Shown here piece after piece: positions 48,303-60,584 of a DNA stretch of 64,000 nt (its first letter is position 1; each line of letters opens with the position of its first letter). Source of the stretch: Pseudomonas karstica (GTDB lineage Bacteria > Pseudomonadota > Gammaproteobacteria > Pseudomonadales > Pseudomonadaceae); contig NZ_WLYI01000021.1 in assembly GCF_009707515.1 (NCBI RefSeq), positions 1-64,000 of the forward strand, read 5' to 3'. A program made the position numbers and the translations under genes. The notes under the pieces were generated by a model that was given only the letters and a program-made list of their open reading frames with translations, made no database searches and was not told the DNA's origin.

Positions 48303-48337
48303 AACAATAAACCCGGCAGCAAGCCGGGTTTATTGTT
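48303..48337 (-). terminator. aap operon terminator
   Basis: A perfect 15-bp stem, AACAATAAACCCGGC with GCCGGGTTTATTGTT, and a five-base loop, 17 bases after the aapP stop on the minus strand. A/T-rich on both flanks. Confidence 0.9.
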
Positions 48338-48353
48338 AAGCATCACCTGTCGA

Positions 48354-49118
48354 TCAATGCAGAATCTGGCTCAAGAACAACTTGGTCCGATCATTCTGCG
48401 GGTTGTCGAAGAAGTCATTCGGCGCAGCCTGTTCAACAATCTCGCCCTTGTCCATGAAGATCACACGGTTGGCCACGGTGCGTGCAAAGCCCATTTCATG
48501 GGTCACACAAAGCATGGTCATGCCGTCTTCGGCCAAACCGATCATGGTATCGAGTACTTCCTTCACCATCTCCGGATCAAGCGCCGAGGTCGGTTCATCG
48601 AACAGCATGATTTTCGGTTTCATGCACAACGCACGGGCAATCGCCACGCGCTGTTGCTGGCCGCCGGACAACTGCCCCGGAAATTTGTGGGCCTGCTCCG
48701 GAATGCGCACACGCTCCAGGTAGTGCATGGCGATTTCCTCGGCCTTGCGCTTGGGCATCTTGCGTACCCACATCGGCGCCAGGGTGCAGTTTTGCAGGAT
48801 GGTCAGGTGCGGGAACAGGTTGAAGTGCTGGAACACCATGCCGACTTCACGGCGGACCGTTTCAATCTGCTTGAGGTCGTTGGTCAGTTCCACGCCATCG
48901 ACCACGATGCGGCCTTGCTGGTGCTCTTCCAGACGGTTGAGGCAGCGGATGGTGGTGGACTTGCCGGAACCCGACGGGCCACACAGCACGATACGCTCGC
49001 CCTGCTTGACGTCTAGGTTGATGTCTTTCAACACGTGGAACTGGCCGTACCACTTGTTGACGCCCTGCATCTGGATAATGCCTTCAGGGCTCACAGGCTG
49101 TTTGATTGCTTCGCTCAT
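48354..49118 (-). CDS. aapP: general L-amino acid ABC transporter ATPase
   Basis: A 254-residue ATPase. Walker A is GPSGSGKST, signature [15 protein letters not shown], Walker [13 protein letters not shown]-loop VTHEMGF. It energises uptake of polar and general L-amino acids with AapQM and AapJ. I chose the ATG at 49118 ([13 protein letters not shown]); the open frame extends much further upstream only as an antisense-type artefact inside aapM. Last gene of the operon, followed by a strong terminator. Confidence 0.95.
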   Translation of the reverse strand: MSEAIKQPVSPEGIIQMQGVNKWYGQFHVLKDINLDVKQGERIVLCGPSGSGKSTTIRCLNRLEEHQQGRIVVDGVELTNDLKQIETVRREVGMVFQHFNLFPHLTILQNCTLAPMWVRKMPKRKAEEIAMHYLERVRIPEQAHKFPGQLSGGQQQRVAIARALCMKPKIMLFDEPTSALDPEMVKEVLDTMIGLAEDGMTMLCVTHEMGFARTVANRVIFMDKGEIVEQAAPNDFFDNPQNDRTKLFLSQILH

Positions 49119-49129
49119 CGATAGAACTC

Positions 49130-50227
49130 CTAACGCTTGTGGCCTGTGTCGAGCTTGCGTTCCAGATGCATGGAATAGCGCGACATACCAAAACAGAAAA
49201 TCCAGAACACCAGGGCGGCGAAGACGTAGCCTTCGGTGGCCATGCCCAGCCATTTGGGGTCGGCGGCGGCTTGCTTGACGCTGTTGAGCAGGTCGAACAG
49301 GCCGATGATGATCACAAGGCTGGTGTCCTTGAACAGGGCAATGAAGGTGTTGACGATGCCAGGAATCACCATCTTCAAGGCTTGCGGCAAAATCACCAGG
49401 CCCATGCTGCGCCAGTAACCCAGGCCCATCGCCGCAGCGGCTTCGTACTGCCCCTTGGGGATCGCTTGCAGGCCGCCGCGCACCACTTCGGCCACGTAGG
49501 CCGACTGGAACAGGATCACCCCGATCAGCGCCCGCAGCAGTTTGTCGAAGTTCATGCCTTCGGGCAGGAACAACGGCAACATCACCGAGGACATGAACAA
49601 CACGGTGATCAACGGCACACCGCGCCAGAACTCGATGAAGGTCACGCAGACCACACGAATCGCCGGCATGTTCGAGCGTCGCCCCAACGCCAGCACGATC
49701 CCCAACGGCAAGGCGCCAGCGATACCAACGGTGGCAATCACCAGGGTCAGCATCAAGCCGCCCCATTGGCTGGTAGCGACGTTGGTCATGCCGAAAATCC
49801 CGCCGTGCAGCAGGAAGTAGGCAATGATCGGGTACAGCACCAGGAAGCTCAGGCCGTAGATCCCCTTGCGCGAAAAACGCGAGATGAACAACGGCGCCAC
49901 GCCGACAATGGCCAACCACACGGTCAAGTCCACGCGCCAGCGCAGGCCCACCGGGTAGTAGCCATACATGAACTGGCCGAAGCGCTGCTGGATGAACACC
50001 CAGCAGGCGCCCTCCTTGGTGCAATCGGCCTGGGTGGTGCCAACCCAATTGGCGTCGATGATCGCCCAACTAAGGATTGGAGGAATCACGAGGTAAATCA
50101 GGTAGAACGCGAACAACGTCAGCAAGGTGTTGAGCCAGCTGGAGAACATGTTCGCGCGCATCCATGCCACCACGCCGATGCTGCTGCTCGGTGGGGGCAT
50201 ATCGGGTTTAAAAGTATGGGATGTCAT
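49130..50227 (-). CDS. aapM: amino acid ABC transporter permease AapM
   Basis: A 365-residue permease with about eight helices and the EAA loop [35 protein letters not shown], characteristic of polar amino acid permeases. The long N-terminal part with [28 protein letters not shown] is typical of AapM rather than HisM. GAGGAAA precedes the ATG. It lies between aapQ and aapP with about 11-bp gaps. Confidence 0.95.
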   Translation of the reverse strand: MTSHTFKPDMPPPSSSIGVVAWMRANMFSSWLNTLLTLFAFYLIYLVIPPILSWAIIDANWVGTTQADCTKEGACWVFIQQRFGQFMYGYYPVGLRWRVDLTVWLAIVGVAPLFISRFSRKGIYGLSFLVLYPIIAYFLLHGGIFGMTNVATSQWGGLMLTLVIATVGIAGALPLGIVLALGRRSNMPAIRVVCVTFIEFWRGVPLITVLFMSSVMLPLFLPEGMNFDKLLRALIGVILFQSAYVAEVVRGGLQAIPKGQYEAAAAMGLGYWRSMGLVILPQALKMVIPGIVNTFIALFKDTSLVIIIGLFDLLNSVKQAAADPKWLGMATEGYVFAALVFWIFCFGMSRYSMHLERKLDTGHKR

Positions 50228-50237
50228 GCGCGTTTCC

Positions 50238-51419
50238 TCACCGCTCGATCAGCGCAATGCGCTTGTTGTACCAGTTCATCAGCAAGGAGATGCTGATACT
50301 GATCGCCAGGTACACGCTCATGGTGATCGCAATCACCTCGATGGCCTGGCCGGTCTGGTTCAACACTGTTCCGGCAAACAACGAAACCATTTCCGGGTAG
50401 CCGATACCGGCCGCCAGGGACGAATTTTTCGCCAGGTTCAAGTATTGGCTGGTCAGCGGCGGAATAATCACGCGCAGGGCTTGCGGGATGATCACCTTGC
50501 GCAGGGTCGGGCCGTTGCGCATGCCCAGCGAGTGCGCCGCTTCGGTTTGGCCGTGGCTGACCGACTTGATGCCCGAGCGTACGATCTCGGCGATAAACGC
50601 CGCGGTGTACACCGTCAGTGCCAGGGTCAATGCCAGCAGTTCCGGAATCAGTACCCAGCCACCGACGAAATTGAAGCCCTTGAGCTCCGGCATTTCCCAG
50701 TGCACAGGGGCGCCGAAGACCAGGGCGCACAGCGCCGGGATCACTAGAAGCAACCCCAGGCCGACCCAGAACTTGTGGAACGGCGCGCCGGTTGCTTCAA
50801 AGCGCTTGTTGGCCCAGCGAGTCATCACCACGATGGCAACAATCGCCAGCACGATGCTGGTCATGAACGGCCAGAACCCATCCGCCGCCAGTGCGGCCGG
50901 CATGTTCAGGCCACGGCTGCTGACAAAGAAGGTGTCGCCGAAGTTATGGCTGGCGCGCGGCCCCGGCATGGTCAGGAACACCGCGAAGTACCAGAACAGG
51001 ATTTGCAGCAGTGGCGGAATATTGCGGAAAACCTCCACGTACACGGTTGCCAGCTTGGCGATGATCCAGTTCTTCGACAGCCGCGCCACGCCGACAATGA
51101 AACCGAGAATCGTCGCCAGGATCACACCGATGAAGGTCACCAGCAGGGTGTTGAGCAACCCGATGACAAAAACCCGGGCATAGCTGTCCGCTTCGGTGTA
51201 GTCAATCAGGGTTTGAGCGATGCCGAAACCGGCACTACGCTCCAGAAAGCTGAAACCGGAGGTAATACCCCGGTGCTCAAGGTTGGTTTGCGTGTTATCG
51301 AACAGAAACCAACCCAGTGAAACCACCGCCACAATAGTGACGATCTGAAATACCCAGGCACGCACTCGTGGATCGCTGAGGCTGAACCTCTGCTTCGGTG
51401 CGCCGATTGAATTTTGCAT
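50238..51419 (-). CDS. aapQ: amino acid ABC transporter permease AapQ
   Basis: A 393-residue permease with about eight helices and the EAA loop SHGQTEAAHSLGMRNGPTLRKVIIPQALRVIIPPLTSQYLN. The N-terminal QTNLEHRGITSGFSFLERSAGFGI is typical of AapQ/YhdX. It forms the channel with AapM. A strong stem-loop lies between aapJ and this gene, likely lowering its expression relative to the binding protein. Confidence 0.95.
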   Translation of the reverse strand: MQNSIGAPKQRFSLSDPRVRAWVFQIVTIVAVVSLGWFLFDNTQTNLEHRGITSGFSFLERSAGFGIAQTLIDYTEADSYARVFVIGLLNTLLVTFIGVILATILGFIVGVARLSKNWIIAKLATVYVEVFRNIPPLLQILFWYFAVFLTMPGPRASHNFGDTFFVSSRGLNMPAALAADGFWPFMTSIVLAIVAIVVMTRWANKRFEATGAPFHKFWVGLGLLLVIPALCALVFGAPVHWEMPELKGFNFVGGWVLIPELLALTLALTVYTAAFIAEIVRSGIKSVSHGQTEAAHSLGMRNGPTLRKVIIPQALRVIIPPLTSQYLNLAKNSSLAAGIGYPEMVSLFAGTVLNQTGQAIEVIAITMSVYLAISISISLLMNWYNKRIALIER

Positions 51420-51448
51420 GAAGTGCCCCGCAAAGAATGGAACAGAAC

Positions 51449-51477
51449 ATCACCCGGCGGTTGGCCCGCCGGGTGAT
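51449..51477 (-). terminator. intercistronic stem-loop between aapJ and aapQ
   Basis: ATCACCCGGCGG pairs with CCGCCGGGTGAT around a five-base loop. It has no long T-run, so it probably acts as an mRNA-stabilising hairpin or partial terminator, a common device to keep binding protein in excess. Confidence 0.75.
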
Positions 51478-51484
51478 AGAACCA

Positions 51485-52516
51485 TCAGCGCACTGGTGGT
51501 GCGTATTGAATGCCGCCGTTGGTCCACAGCGCGTTCAGGCCACGGTCGATTTCCAGAGGGGTGCCCTTGCCCAGGTTGCGCTCGAACACTTCACCGTAGT
51601 TACCGACTTGCTTGACGATCTGCACGACCCAGTCTTTCGGCAGTTTCAGGTCTTTACCGTATTCACCGTCAGCACCGAGCATCCGGGCAACGTCCGGGTT
51701 CTTGGTGCCCTTGGCTTCAGCTTCGACGTTCTTCGAGGTGATGCCGGCTTCTTCAGCGTTGAGCATGGCGTAGCCAGTCCAGCGCACAACTGCCAGCCAC
51801 TCGTCATCGCCATTACGCACGACCGGACCCAGTGGCTCCTTGGAAATGGTTTCCGGCAGAACCACGTAGTCTTTTGGCGCAGCCAGTTTGCTGCGCTGGG
51901 CGAACAGCTGGGATTTATCGGAGGTCAGCACGTCGCAACGACCGGATTCCAGCGACTTGGCGCTTTCATCGGAGGTGTCGAAGGTGATCGGGGTGTATTT
52001 CAGGCCGTTGCCGCGAAAGTAATCGGAAACGTTCAGCTCGGTGGTGGTACCGGCCTGGATGCAGATGGTTGCACCGTCCAGTTCCTTGGCGCTCTTGACG
52101 CCCAGCTTGTTGTTTACCAGAAAACCGATGCCGTCGTAGTAGGTGATGAAGCCAGGGAATTTCAGGCCCATGCCCGCGTCACGGGAACTGGTCATGGTGG
52201 TGTTACGCGACAGGATGTCAATTTCGCCAGACTGCAGCGCGGTGAAACGCTCCTTGGCATTCAACTGACTGAATTTAACTTTGGTCGCGTCGCCGAACAC
52301 GGCGGCGGCTACAGCGCGGCAGAAGTCAGCATCGATGCCGAGGATCTTGCCGGTGGCATCCGGCACCGAGAAACCCGGCAAACCATCACTCACGCCACAT
52401 TGTACAAAGCCTTTCTTCTGCACGGCATCCAGGGTAGCGCCGGCTTGGGCGAAACCGCTGACACCCAGTGCTGCGGCCGCGCAAACGATGGCCAGGGTGG
52501 ATTTCAATACCTTCAT
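51485..52516 (-). CDS. aapJ: general L-amino acid-binding periplasmic protein
   Basis: A 343-residue binding protein. A Sec signal peptide (about 1-25, ending GFAQA) precedes VQKKGFVQCGVSDGLPGFSVPD, LGIDADFCRAVAAAVFGD and the C-terminal GLNALWTNGGIQYAPPVR, all typical of AapJ. It delivers amino acids to AapQM. GGAGGT lies just before the ATG. First gene of the operon; a sigma-54 promoter is about 200 bases upstream. Confidence 0.96.
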   Translation of the reverse strand: MKVLKSTLAIVCAAAALGVSGFAQAGATLDAVQKKGFVQCGVSDGLPGFSVPDATGKILGIDADFCRAVAAAVFGDATKVKFSQLNAKERFTALQSGEIDILSRNTTMTSSRDAGMGLKFPGFITYYDGIGFLVNNKLGVKSAKELDGATICIQAGTTTELNVSDYFRGNGLKYTPITFDTSDESAKSLESGRCDVLTSDKSQLFAQRSKLAAPKDYVVLPETISKEPLGPVVRNGDDEWLAVVRWTGYAMLNAEEAGITSKNVEAEAKGTKNPDVARMLGADGEYGKDLKLPKDWVVQIVKQVGNYGEVFERNLGKGTPLEIDRGLNALWTNGGIQYAPPVR

Positions 52517-52710
52517 TCAAACCTCCAGTTGCTCTTGTTGTGTCGGAGCTTGAGCCCTGCCGCACCCTTATGAGGCGAAATTGACCTGTGTTGGCTTTTT
52601 TTGAGGTCAAACGGCACAAAGCTGTCGCTGTAAGTCCAATTGCTATCCCACAAGCGGTAGTCACTGCTAGTGTTACCGCCCGGGTTCAGCGATGACATCA
52701 GGTTTCTTAG

Positions 52711-52728
52711 TAGCAAGCGCCGTACCAG
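52711..52728 (-). promoter_or_regulatory. sigma-54 promoter of aapJQMP
   Basis: On the minus strand CTGGTACG-GCGC-TTGCTA: GG at -24 (52726-52725) and GC at -12 (52714-52713), 12 bases apart, matching YTGGCACG-N4-TTGCW except for one base. The predicted leader is about 185 bases. The 345-base gap 52517-52862 holds no gene and must also contain the divergent estB promoter. Confidence 0.75.
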
Positions 52729-52802
52729 ACTGCAGGCTGAGTCGATTCAGCCGTTGGTCAATAGCAAAAGATTCAACCTTGCGACATCTTCTTAACAGAT
52801 AA

Positions 52803-53519
<717 letters not shown>

Positions 53520-53615
53520 AAACCAAGCATTATGTAGCCGTATGACCAACGCACTACGCCGCGCTCGATTCTTGCATTACACTGCCCGGCGTATATTCCT
53601 TAACCAATTGATGAG

Positions 53616-55055
53616 ATGACCGTGCTCAAAGCACTCAAGAAGATGTTCGGTAAAAGCGAGGCCGAGCCGCTCGCCCCTGTTCCCAGCGCTCCTGTCCACG
53701 CCCCCGGCAACCGCAATGACGGTAAACAGCCTGGCCGGAGCGCACCAGCCCCGGTTCCGGCCACACAAGTATCGCCCGCAGAACCTGCGCGCCAGGAAAA
53801 GCCTCGCCGCGAGCGTGCACCGAAACCGCCTGTCATCCCTTGGAAACTGCAAGACTTCGTTGTCGAACCCCAGGAAGGCAAGACCCGCTTTCACGACTTC
53901 AAGCTCGCCCCGGAACTGATGCATGCCATCCAGGACCTGGGGTTCCCGTACTGCACGCCAATCCAGGCACAAGTCCTGGGTTTCACCCTGGCGGGCAAGG
54001 ACGCCATCGGCCGGGCCCAGACCGGTACCGGTAAAACGGCAGCGTTCCTGATCTCGATCATCACCCAGTTGCTGCAGACCCCGCCGCCGAAAGAGCGCTA
54101 CATGGGCGAACCGCGCGCCCTGATCATCGCTCCGACCCGGGAGCTGGTGGTGCAGATTGCCAAGGACGCCGCCGACCTGACCAAGTACACCGGCCTCAAC
54201 GTCATGACGTTCGTCGGTGGCATGGACTTCGACAAACAGCTCAAGCACCTGGAAGCACGACATTGCGACATCCTGGTGGCGACACCGGGCCGCTTGCTGG
54301 ACTTCAACCAGCGTGGCGACGTGCACCTGGACATGGTTGAAGTGATGGTGCTGGACGAAGCCGACCGCATGCTTGATATGGGTTTCATCCCGCAAGTACG
54401 CCAGATCATTCGCCAGACCCCGCCGAAGAACGAACGCCAGACCCTGCTGTTCTCCGCGACCTTCACCGAAGACGTGATGAACCTCGCCAAACAATGGACC
54501 ACTGACCCGTCCATCGTCGAGATCGAAGCGCAAAGCCCTGCCAGCGAAAACGTCGAACAGCACATCTATGCCGTGGCCGGAGCCGACAAGTACAAGTTGC
54601 TCTACAATCTGGTCAACGACAACGGCTGGGAACGGGTGATGGTCTTTGCCAACCGCAAGGATGAAGTGCGGCGCATCGAAGAGCGTCTGGTACGCGACGG
54701 CGTCAACGCCGCGCAATTGTCCGGCGACGTGCCACAACACAAGCGGATCAAGACCCTGGAAGGTTTCCGCGAAGGCAAGATTCGCGTGCTGGTGGCCACC
54801 GATGTGGCCGGGCGCGGGATTCATATTGACGGCATCAGCCACGTGATCAACTTCACCCTGCCGGAAGTGCCGGACGACTATGTACACCGCATTGGCCGTA
54901 CCGGTCGCGCGGGTGCTGCCGGGGTGTCCATCAGCTTTGCTGGTGAAGACGACTCGTATCAGTTGCCGTCGATCGAAACCCTGCTGGGACGCAAGATCAG
55001 TTGCGAAACCCCGCCGACGCATCTGTTGCGTCCGGTCGAGCGCAAGCGCCCATAA
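53616..55055 (+). CDS. rhlB: DEAD-box RNA helicase RhlB
   Basis: A 479-residue helicase. A basic, Pro/Ala-rich N-terminal extension (about 1-75) precedes the Q motif, motif [12 protein letters not shown], motif [12 protein letters not shown], motif III FSATF, and motif [12 protein letters not shown]. It unwinds structured RNA; in E. coli it works in the RNA degradosome. A GTG six bases downstream with GAG before it is an alternative start. Confidence 0.92.
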   Translation: MTVLKALKKMFGKSEAEPLAPVPSAPVHAPGNRNDGKQPGRSAPAPVPATQVSPAEPARQEKPRRERAPKPPVIPWKLQDFVVEPQEGKTRFHDFKLAPELMHAIQDLGFPYCTPIQAQVLGFTLAGKDAIGRAQTGTGKTAAFLISIITQLLQTPPPKERYMGEPRALIIAPTRELVVQIAKDAADLTKYTGLNVMTFVGGMDFDKQLKHLEARHCDILVATPGRLLDFNQRGDVHLDMVEVMVLDEADRMLDMGFIPQVRQIIRQTPPKNERQTLLFSATFTEDVMNLAKQWTTDPSIVEIEAQSPASENVEQHIYAVAGADKYKLLYNLVNDNGWERVMVFANRKDEVRRIEERLVRDGVNAAQLSGDVPQHKRIKTLEGFREGKIRVLVATDVAGRGIHIDGISHVINFTLPEVPDDYVHRIGRTGRAGAAGVSISFAGEDDSYQLPSIETLLGRKISCETPPTHLLRPVERKRP

Positions 55056-56689
<1,634 letters not shown>

Positions 56690-56691
56690 GA

Positions 56692-56934
56692 TCAGCCTCC
56701 GGTCACAGGAGGGAAGAAGGCCACCTCGTCGCCGTCAACCAGCGGTTCGTCGAGGGAACACAGCTCTTCGTTGCGAGCACACATCAAGCCGGTTTCGTTG
56801 AGCACTTCAAACGCGGGGTCTTTGAGCAAGTCCTTGCGCAAGGCGTCGATTGTGGCGAATTCGCCCTCAACCTCCAGCGAGTCCAAATCCACTGCTTCCC
56901 GGTAACGGGCAAAAAACAACACCGTCATACTCAT
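56692..56934 (-). CDS. moaD: molybdopterin synthase sulfur carrier subunit
   Basis: An 80-residue ubiquitin-like protein starting [15 protein letters not shown] and ending in the essential Gly-Gly (PPVTGG), which is thiocarboxylated by MoeB and donates sulfur to MoaE. The start overlaps the moaC stop (ATGA). The longer frame to 57027 lies inside moaC and is rejected. Confidence 0.96.
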   Translation of the reverse strand: MSMTVLFFARYREAVDLDSLEVEGEFATIDALRKDLLKDPAFEVLNETGLMCARNEELCSLDEPLVDGDEVAFFPPVTGG

Positions 56935-57404
56935 TGCGCATCCGCCTTGAAATGCCCGCTCTTGCCACCGAGTTTTTCCAGCAGGCGAATGTTTTCGATG
57001 GTCATGCCCCGATCCACTGCCTTGCACATGTCGTAGAGGGTCAATGCAGCAACGCTGGCGGCGGTCAACGCTTCCATCTCCACGCCGGTCTGGCCGCTGA
57101 GCTTGCAGCGAGCAACGATATGCACTGCATCATTGCCTTCGGCGCTGAGTTCGACCTTGACGCCGGTGAGCATCAGCGGATGGCACAGGGGAATCAGGTC
57201 GCTGGTCTTTTTCGCCGCCTGGATCCCGGCGATCCGCGCCACGGCGAACACGTCGCCCTTGGGATGGGCGCCATCGACAATCATTTTCAGGGTCTCGGGC
57301 AACATGCGCACCCGTGCTTCGGCCACCGCTTCACGGAACGTCACGGACTTGTCGGTGACGTCGACCATATGGGCGCGACCTTGGGAATCGAGATGAGTCA
57401 GCAC
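56931..57404 (-). CDS. moaC: cyclic pyranopterin monophosphate synthase
   Basis: A 157-residue MoaC with [45 protein letters not shown] and [26 protein letters not shown]. It converts the MoaA product to cPMP. The start is a GTG at 57404 preceded by AGGAGT; a frame to 57479 runs into a REPIN. moaA is not in the window, so the first pathway enzyme is encoded elsewhere. Confidence 0.95.
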   Translation of the reverse strand: MLTHLDSQGRAHMVDVTDKSVTFREAVAEARVRMLPETLKMIVDGAHPKGDVFAVARIAGIQAAKKTSDLIPLCHPLMLTGVKVELSAEGNDAVHIVARCKLSGQTGVEMEALTAASVAALTLYDMCKAVDRGMTIENIRLLEKLGGKSGHFKADAQ

Positions 57405-57440
57405 GGGGATACTCCTGATCAGAAGCCCCGATTGTAAACC

Positions 57441-57542
57441 TTGTAGGAGCGAGCTTGCTCGCGAAAAACCAAAGAACAACGCGAGGCTCCAGATGCCCCC
57501 GCGTTGTCGTTGAAGTCCTTCGCGAGCAAGCCCGCGCCTACA
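57441..57542. repeat. REPIN (GTAGGAGC class)
   Basis: TTGTAGGAGCGAGCTTGCTC to GCGAGCAAGCCCGCGCCTACA between phoH and moaC. The last bases reach to within four bases of the phoH stop. Confidence 0.88.
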
Positions 57543-57545
57543 TGT

Positions 57546-58940
57546 TTACAAATGCGACTCTGCGTATTCGGCCAGAATCGAACGAGGGACTCCCTGCAGG
57601 GCGATGTGCACGCCGTTGGGGAAATCCTTGAAGCGCTCCGTCAAGTAAGTCAGCCCGGAACTGGTCGCGGACAGGTAAGGGGTATCGATCTGCGCCAGGT
57701 TGCCCAGGCACACCACTTTGGAACCGGCGCCGGCACGGGTGATGATGGTTTTTATCTGGTGCGGCGTCAGGTTCTGGCATTCATCGATCAAAATCAGGCT
57801 CTGCTGAAAGCTGCGACCTCGAATGTAGTTGAGGGATTTGAACTGCAACGGCACTTTGCTGAGGATGTAATCGACACTGCCATGGGTGTTTTCGTCATCC
57901 ATGTGCAAGGCTTCGAGGTTGTCGGTGATCGCCCCCAGCCACGGCTCCATTTTTTCCGCCTCGGTGCCTGGCAGGAAGCCGATTTCCTGGTCCAGCCCCT
58001 GCACGCTGCGGGTGGCGATGATGCGGCGATAACGTTTGGTGACCATGGTCTGCTCGATGGCTGCAGCCAGGGCCAGGATGGTTTTCCCGGAGCCGGCGGC
58101 CCCCGTCAGGTTGACCAGGTGGATGTCCGGATCCAGCAACGCATACAGTGCCAGGCTCTGGTAAATGTCACGAGGTTTCAGGCCCCAGGCCTCCTGGTGC
58201 AACAGAGGTTCCTGATGCAGGTCGAGGATCAGCAACTTGTCCACCTGGATTTCTTTGATCCAACCGACGAAGCCCTGCTCGTCAATGATGAACTCGTTGA
58301 TGTGCACGGCCGGCAGGTTGTCGATCAGTTGTACCTGGTGCCAGGTGCGGCCATGGTCCTGACGGGTTTCGACCTTGCTGACACGGTCCCAGAACGAGCC
58401 GGTCATGGTGTGATAACCCCGGGACAGCATCGATACGTCGTCGACCAGTTGGTCGGTACTGTAGTCCTCGGCAGCGATCCCACACGCTCGTGCCTTGAGG
58501 CGCATATTGATGTCTTTGGTCACCAGCACCACGCGCAGATCCTTGTCGCGGGTGTGCAGGTCGATCAATTGATTGATGATTTTGTTGTCGTTGAGGTTTT
58601 CCGGCAGCAGGTTGTTGGGCTCGCTGTGTTTGCTCATCAGGATCGACAGCAAACCCTTGGGCCCGCTTTTACCACGCTGGATCGGCACGCCCTGTTCAAC
58701 ATTCTCGGGAGAGGCTTCGCCCAGGGTCTTGTCGATCAGTCGGATGGCCTGGCGGCATTCGGCGGCAACGCTGTGGTGCCCGCTTTTGAGCTTGTCGAGC
58801 TCCTCAAGCACGATCATCGGGATGGCGACGTGGTGCTCTTCAAAATTGAGCAGCGCGTTTGGATCGTGGATCAATACATTGGTATCAAGCACATAAAGGA
58901 TTGGCTGGTTGGAAGAAGGGTTACGTCCATGATCATCCAT
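57546..58940 (-). CDS. PIN-PhoH family RNase/ATPase
   Basis: A 464-residue fusion. The N-terminal PIN nuclease domain (about 14-160) has YVLDTNVLIHDP with Asp19 and later acidic residues EEL and TKDIN. The C-terminal PhoH ATPase domain has Walker A GAAGSGKT at 280-287 and Walker B LILIDECQN. PhoH2-type proteins are described as ATP-dependent RNases/helicases; in pseudomonads this chromosomal form has no toxin-antitoxin partner alongside. Its role is probably RNA degradation. Preceded by a 350-base gene-free gap. Confidence 0.88.
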   Translation of the reverse strand: MDDHGRNPSSNQPILYVLDTNVLIHDPNALLNFEEHHVAIPMIVLEELDKLKSGHHSVAAECRQAIRLIDKTLGEASPENVEQGVPIQRGKSGPKGLLSILMSKHSEPNNLLPENLNDNKIINQLIDLHTRDKDLRVVLVTKDINMRLKARACGIAAEDYSTDQLVDDVSMLSRGYHTMTGSFWDRVSKVETRQDHGRTWHQVQLIDNLPAVHINEFIIDEQGFVGWIKEIQVDKLLILDLHQEPLLHQEAWGLKPRDIYQSLALYALLDPDIHLVNLTGAAGSGKTILALAAAIEQTMVTKRYRRIIATRSVQGLDQEIGFLPGTEAEKMEPWLGAITDNLEALHMDDENTHGSVDYILSKVPLQFKSLNYIRGRSFQQSLILIDECQNLTPHQIKTIITRAGAGSKVVCLGNLAQIDTPYLSATSSGLTYLTERFKDFPNGVHIALQGVPRSILAEYAESHL

Positions 58941-59287
58941 ACTCGGTCACCTTTGTGGGAGCCAGTCGACGCAATACCATGACAGTGCTGCGCCTCGATT
59001 CGACCACCGAACACACTGGAGGGGCGTCAAGTGCGTTGCCACAAGAGGAGTCTTGGAAGACGCCACCTGTGTTGCAGGTTTCGGCGATCTGTCTTCGTAA
59101 TACCGCAAAACCCATGACAGGAAAAAGCACTTTGACGCTTTTTTGAAGTTTATTTTTCAGGATGACGAATAGCACTAGGCGCAGAGGCCTTGCACCGTTA
59201 AAGTCGGAAGTCCGCCTGTACCGAAATACCTCCTGAATTTTCCCCCGAAAAGCATCAGCCTCAACAGGGCCGGGCTCTTCGTGGCTT
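58941..59287. other. gene-free interval upstream of phoH
   Basis: A 131-residue frame can be drawn on the minus strand, but its composition does not look coding and it overlaps phoH. A CTCCAGTGTG-type stretch and a T-rich tract (59140-59160) are the only visible structure. I see no promoter I can defend. Confidence 0.4.
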
Positions 59288-60412
59288 TCAGCGAAACGCC
59301 TCCCGACAATCCTGCCAGCCAAGTCCACTTTGCGCCGTTGCGTGTAAAAGCCAGGGTAATGCCACCCGCGCCTTATCCTGTGTGTCGTGGAATACGATCA
59401 CCCCGCGCCGCCACAGCAGCATCAGCGTCAGCACCCGGTTGGCCGACTCGTCAGCCTTGAGTTTGCCCGCCTCGTCTTCTGAATCGATGTCCCATAACGC
59501 CACTTGCAGCCCCTGGGACTGGAAGAAGCCCTGGCTATCCGGGCGACGCTGGCCGTAGGGCGGGCGAAACAGCGGCAGGTAGTTTTCCGGCAACAGACCC
59601 TGGGTCAACGAGGCACTGCGGGTGATGGAGGACTGCCAGTCGACCCAATGACTGTGAGAGCGGTACTGCCAGCCCTGGATACCGACGCACTGGCCCTGGT
59701 ATAGCGCCTGCACGTTCGCCGACGAACTCTTCTCGGCCCGTGCCTGCAGGCTGTTGCCCAAGGCGAAGAAGATAGCGTTGATCTTTTGCTTGCGCAGGTA
59801 GTCGGCGAGCCAGTCGGTGTTGCCGCTGATCGATGCCGGGCCACCGTCGAAGGTCAGCAGGAACAGGCGGTCATTGAGTTCATCACCGTTGCGCTCGTGG
59901 TCGCCGAAACGGGCGATCTCGCTGCTGATCTGTGGGAACAGCGCGGCCTTGCGCAGTAACTCGTCCAGATAGCGTTCATGGAAGGTGCTGCTGGGGCCGG
60001 CCCAGCCGATGTAGAAGGAGTTGTCGCTGACTTCGAACTTGCCGGCTTGTTCACGCAGGTCGTCCATGTTCTCCACCAGGTAGCAGAACGAGGCGTCCTG
60101 CTCGCAGCTTTGCTGGGCGAACGTGTAGTTATCGAGTAATCGCTGCCACAACTGGCGACGCAGGTCGTCGATGGACACCAGGTTGATATTTTTCAGGCCC
60201 AGGCGCTGTTTGAGTGCGGGTTCATCCAGCGCCTCGCTGGCCAACAGGCCATGGGCGAACATCAGGATTTCCGCACGGGATGCAACGTCGAACAGCGCCG
60301 GGCTGCTGAGGTTTTCAGGCCAGGTGCCACGGTCCAGGGTGGCGACGTTCACGGGGGCGGCGTGGGCGCCCAGGCAGAACAGCCATGCCGAGAGTAATAG
60401 CGCAATTCGCAC
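59288..60412 (-). CDS. secreted polysaccharide-deacetylase-like protein, degenerate metal site
   Basis: A 374-residue protein with a signal peptide ending GAHAA. The C-terminal CE4-like domain (about 180-370) has TFDGGP at 187-192 where active enzymes have TFDDGP, so the metal-binding second Asp is Gly. The HxxxH motif is disturbed (SHSHWVDW, His at 253 and 255), while RPPYG at 283-287 is kept. A helical N-terminal domain carries three cysteines. I chose the GTG at 60412 because GGAG lies six bases upstream; an ATG at 60424 is an alternative. Possibly inactive or altered chemistry on periplasmic glycan. Confidence 0.75.
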   Translation of the reverse strand: MRIALLLSAWLFCLGAHAAPVNVATLDRGTWPENLSSPALFDVASRAEILMFAHGLLASEALDEPALKQRLGLKNINLVSIDDLRRQLWQRLLDNYTFAQQSCEQDASFCYLVENMDDLREQAGKFEVSDNSFYIGWAGPSSTFHERYLDELLRKAALFPQISSEIARFGDHERNGDELNDRLFLLTFDGGPASISGNTDWLADYLRKQKINAIFFALGNSLQARAEKSSSANVQALYQGQCVGIQGWQYRSHSHWVDWQSSITRSASLTQGLLPENYLPLFRPPYGQRRPDSQGFFQSQGLQVALWDIDSEDEAGKLKADESANRVLTLMLLWRRGVIVFHDTQDKARVALPWLLHATAQSGLGWQDCREAFR

Positions 60413-60512
60413 AGAGGTCTCCATCTCCAGAGTCGTCGGGCATTGTAGCCGATCACACAGGAGTGCTATCGGGTTGGTGTACACCACGGGCCCAACCCAC
60501 CGCCACAGCCCT

Positions 60513-60527
60513 CTATCACCATCATAG
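60513..60527. promoter_or_regulatory. possible partial OxyR site before yaaA
   Basis: CTAT-N7-ATAG equals the inner pair of half-sites of the OxyR consensus (ATAG-N7-CTAT-N7-ATAG-N7-CTAT). The outer half-sites are not conserved. E. coli yaaA is OxyR-controlled, which is the only reason to note it. Confidence 0.25.
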
Positions 60528-60584
60528 GTGGAGTCAAACCTCCCAACCCCCTAGAATCCCCCCACGATTACAGGAGACGACTTC

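Noticed and set aside
48354..50069. A 571-residue ATPase with a long N-terminal extension
   Set aside because: The extra 317 codons are an off-frame reading of aapM; the true AapP starts at 49118.
57546..58940. The PIN domain protein as a VapC-type toxin
   Set aside because: It is fused to a PhoH ATPase and has no small antitoxin gene beside it.
58933..59328. A possible 131-residue gene upstream of phoH
   Set aside because: Overlaps both neighbours, has no ribosome site or conserved look, and its composition changes along its length.
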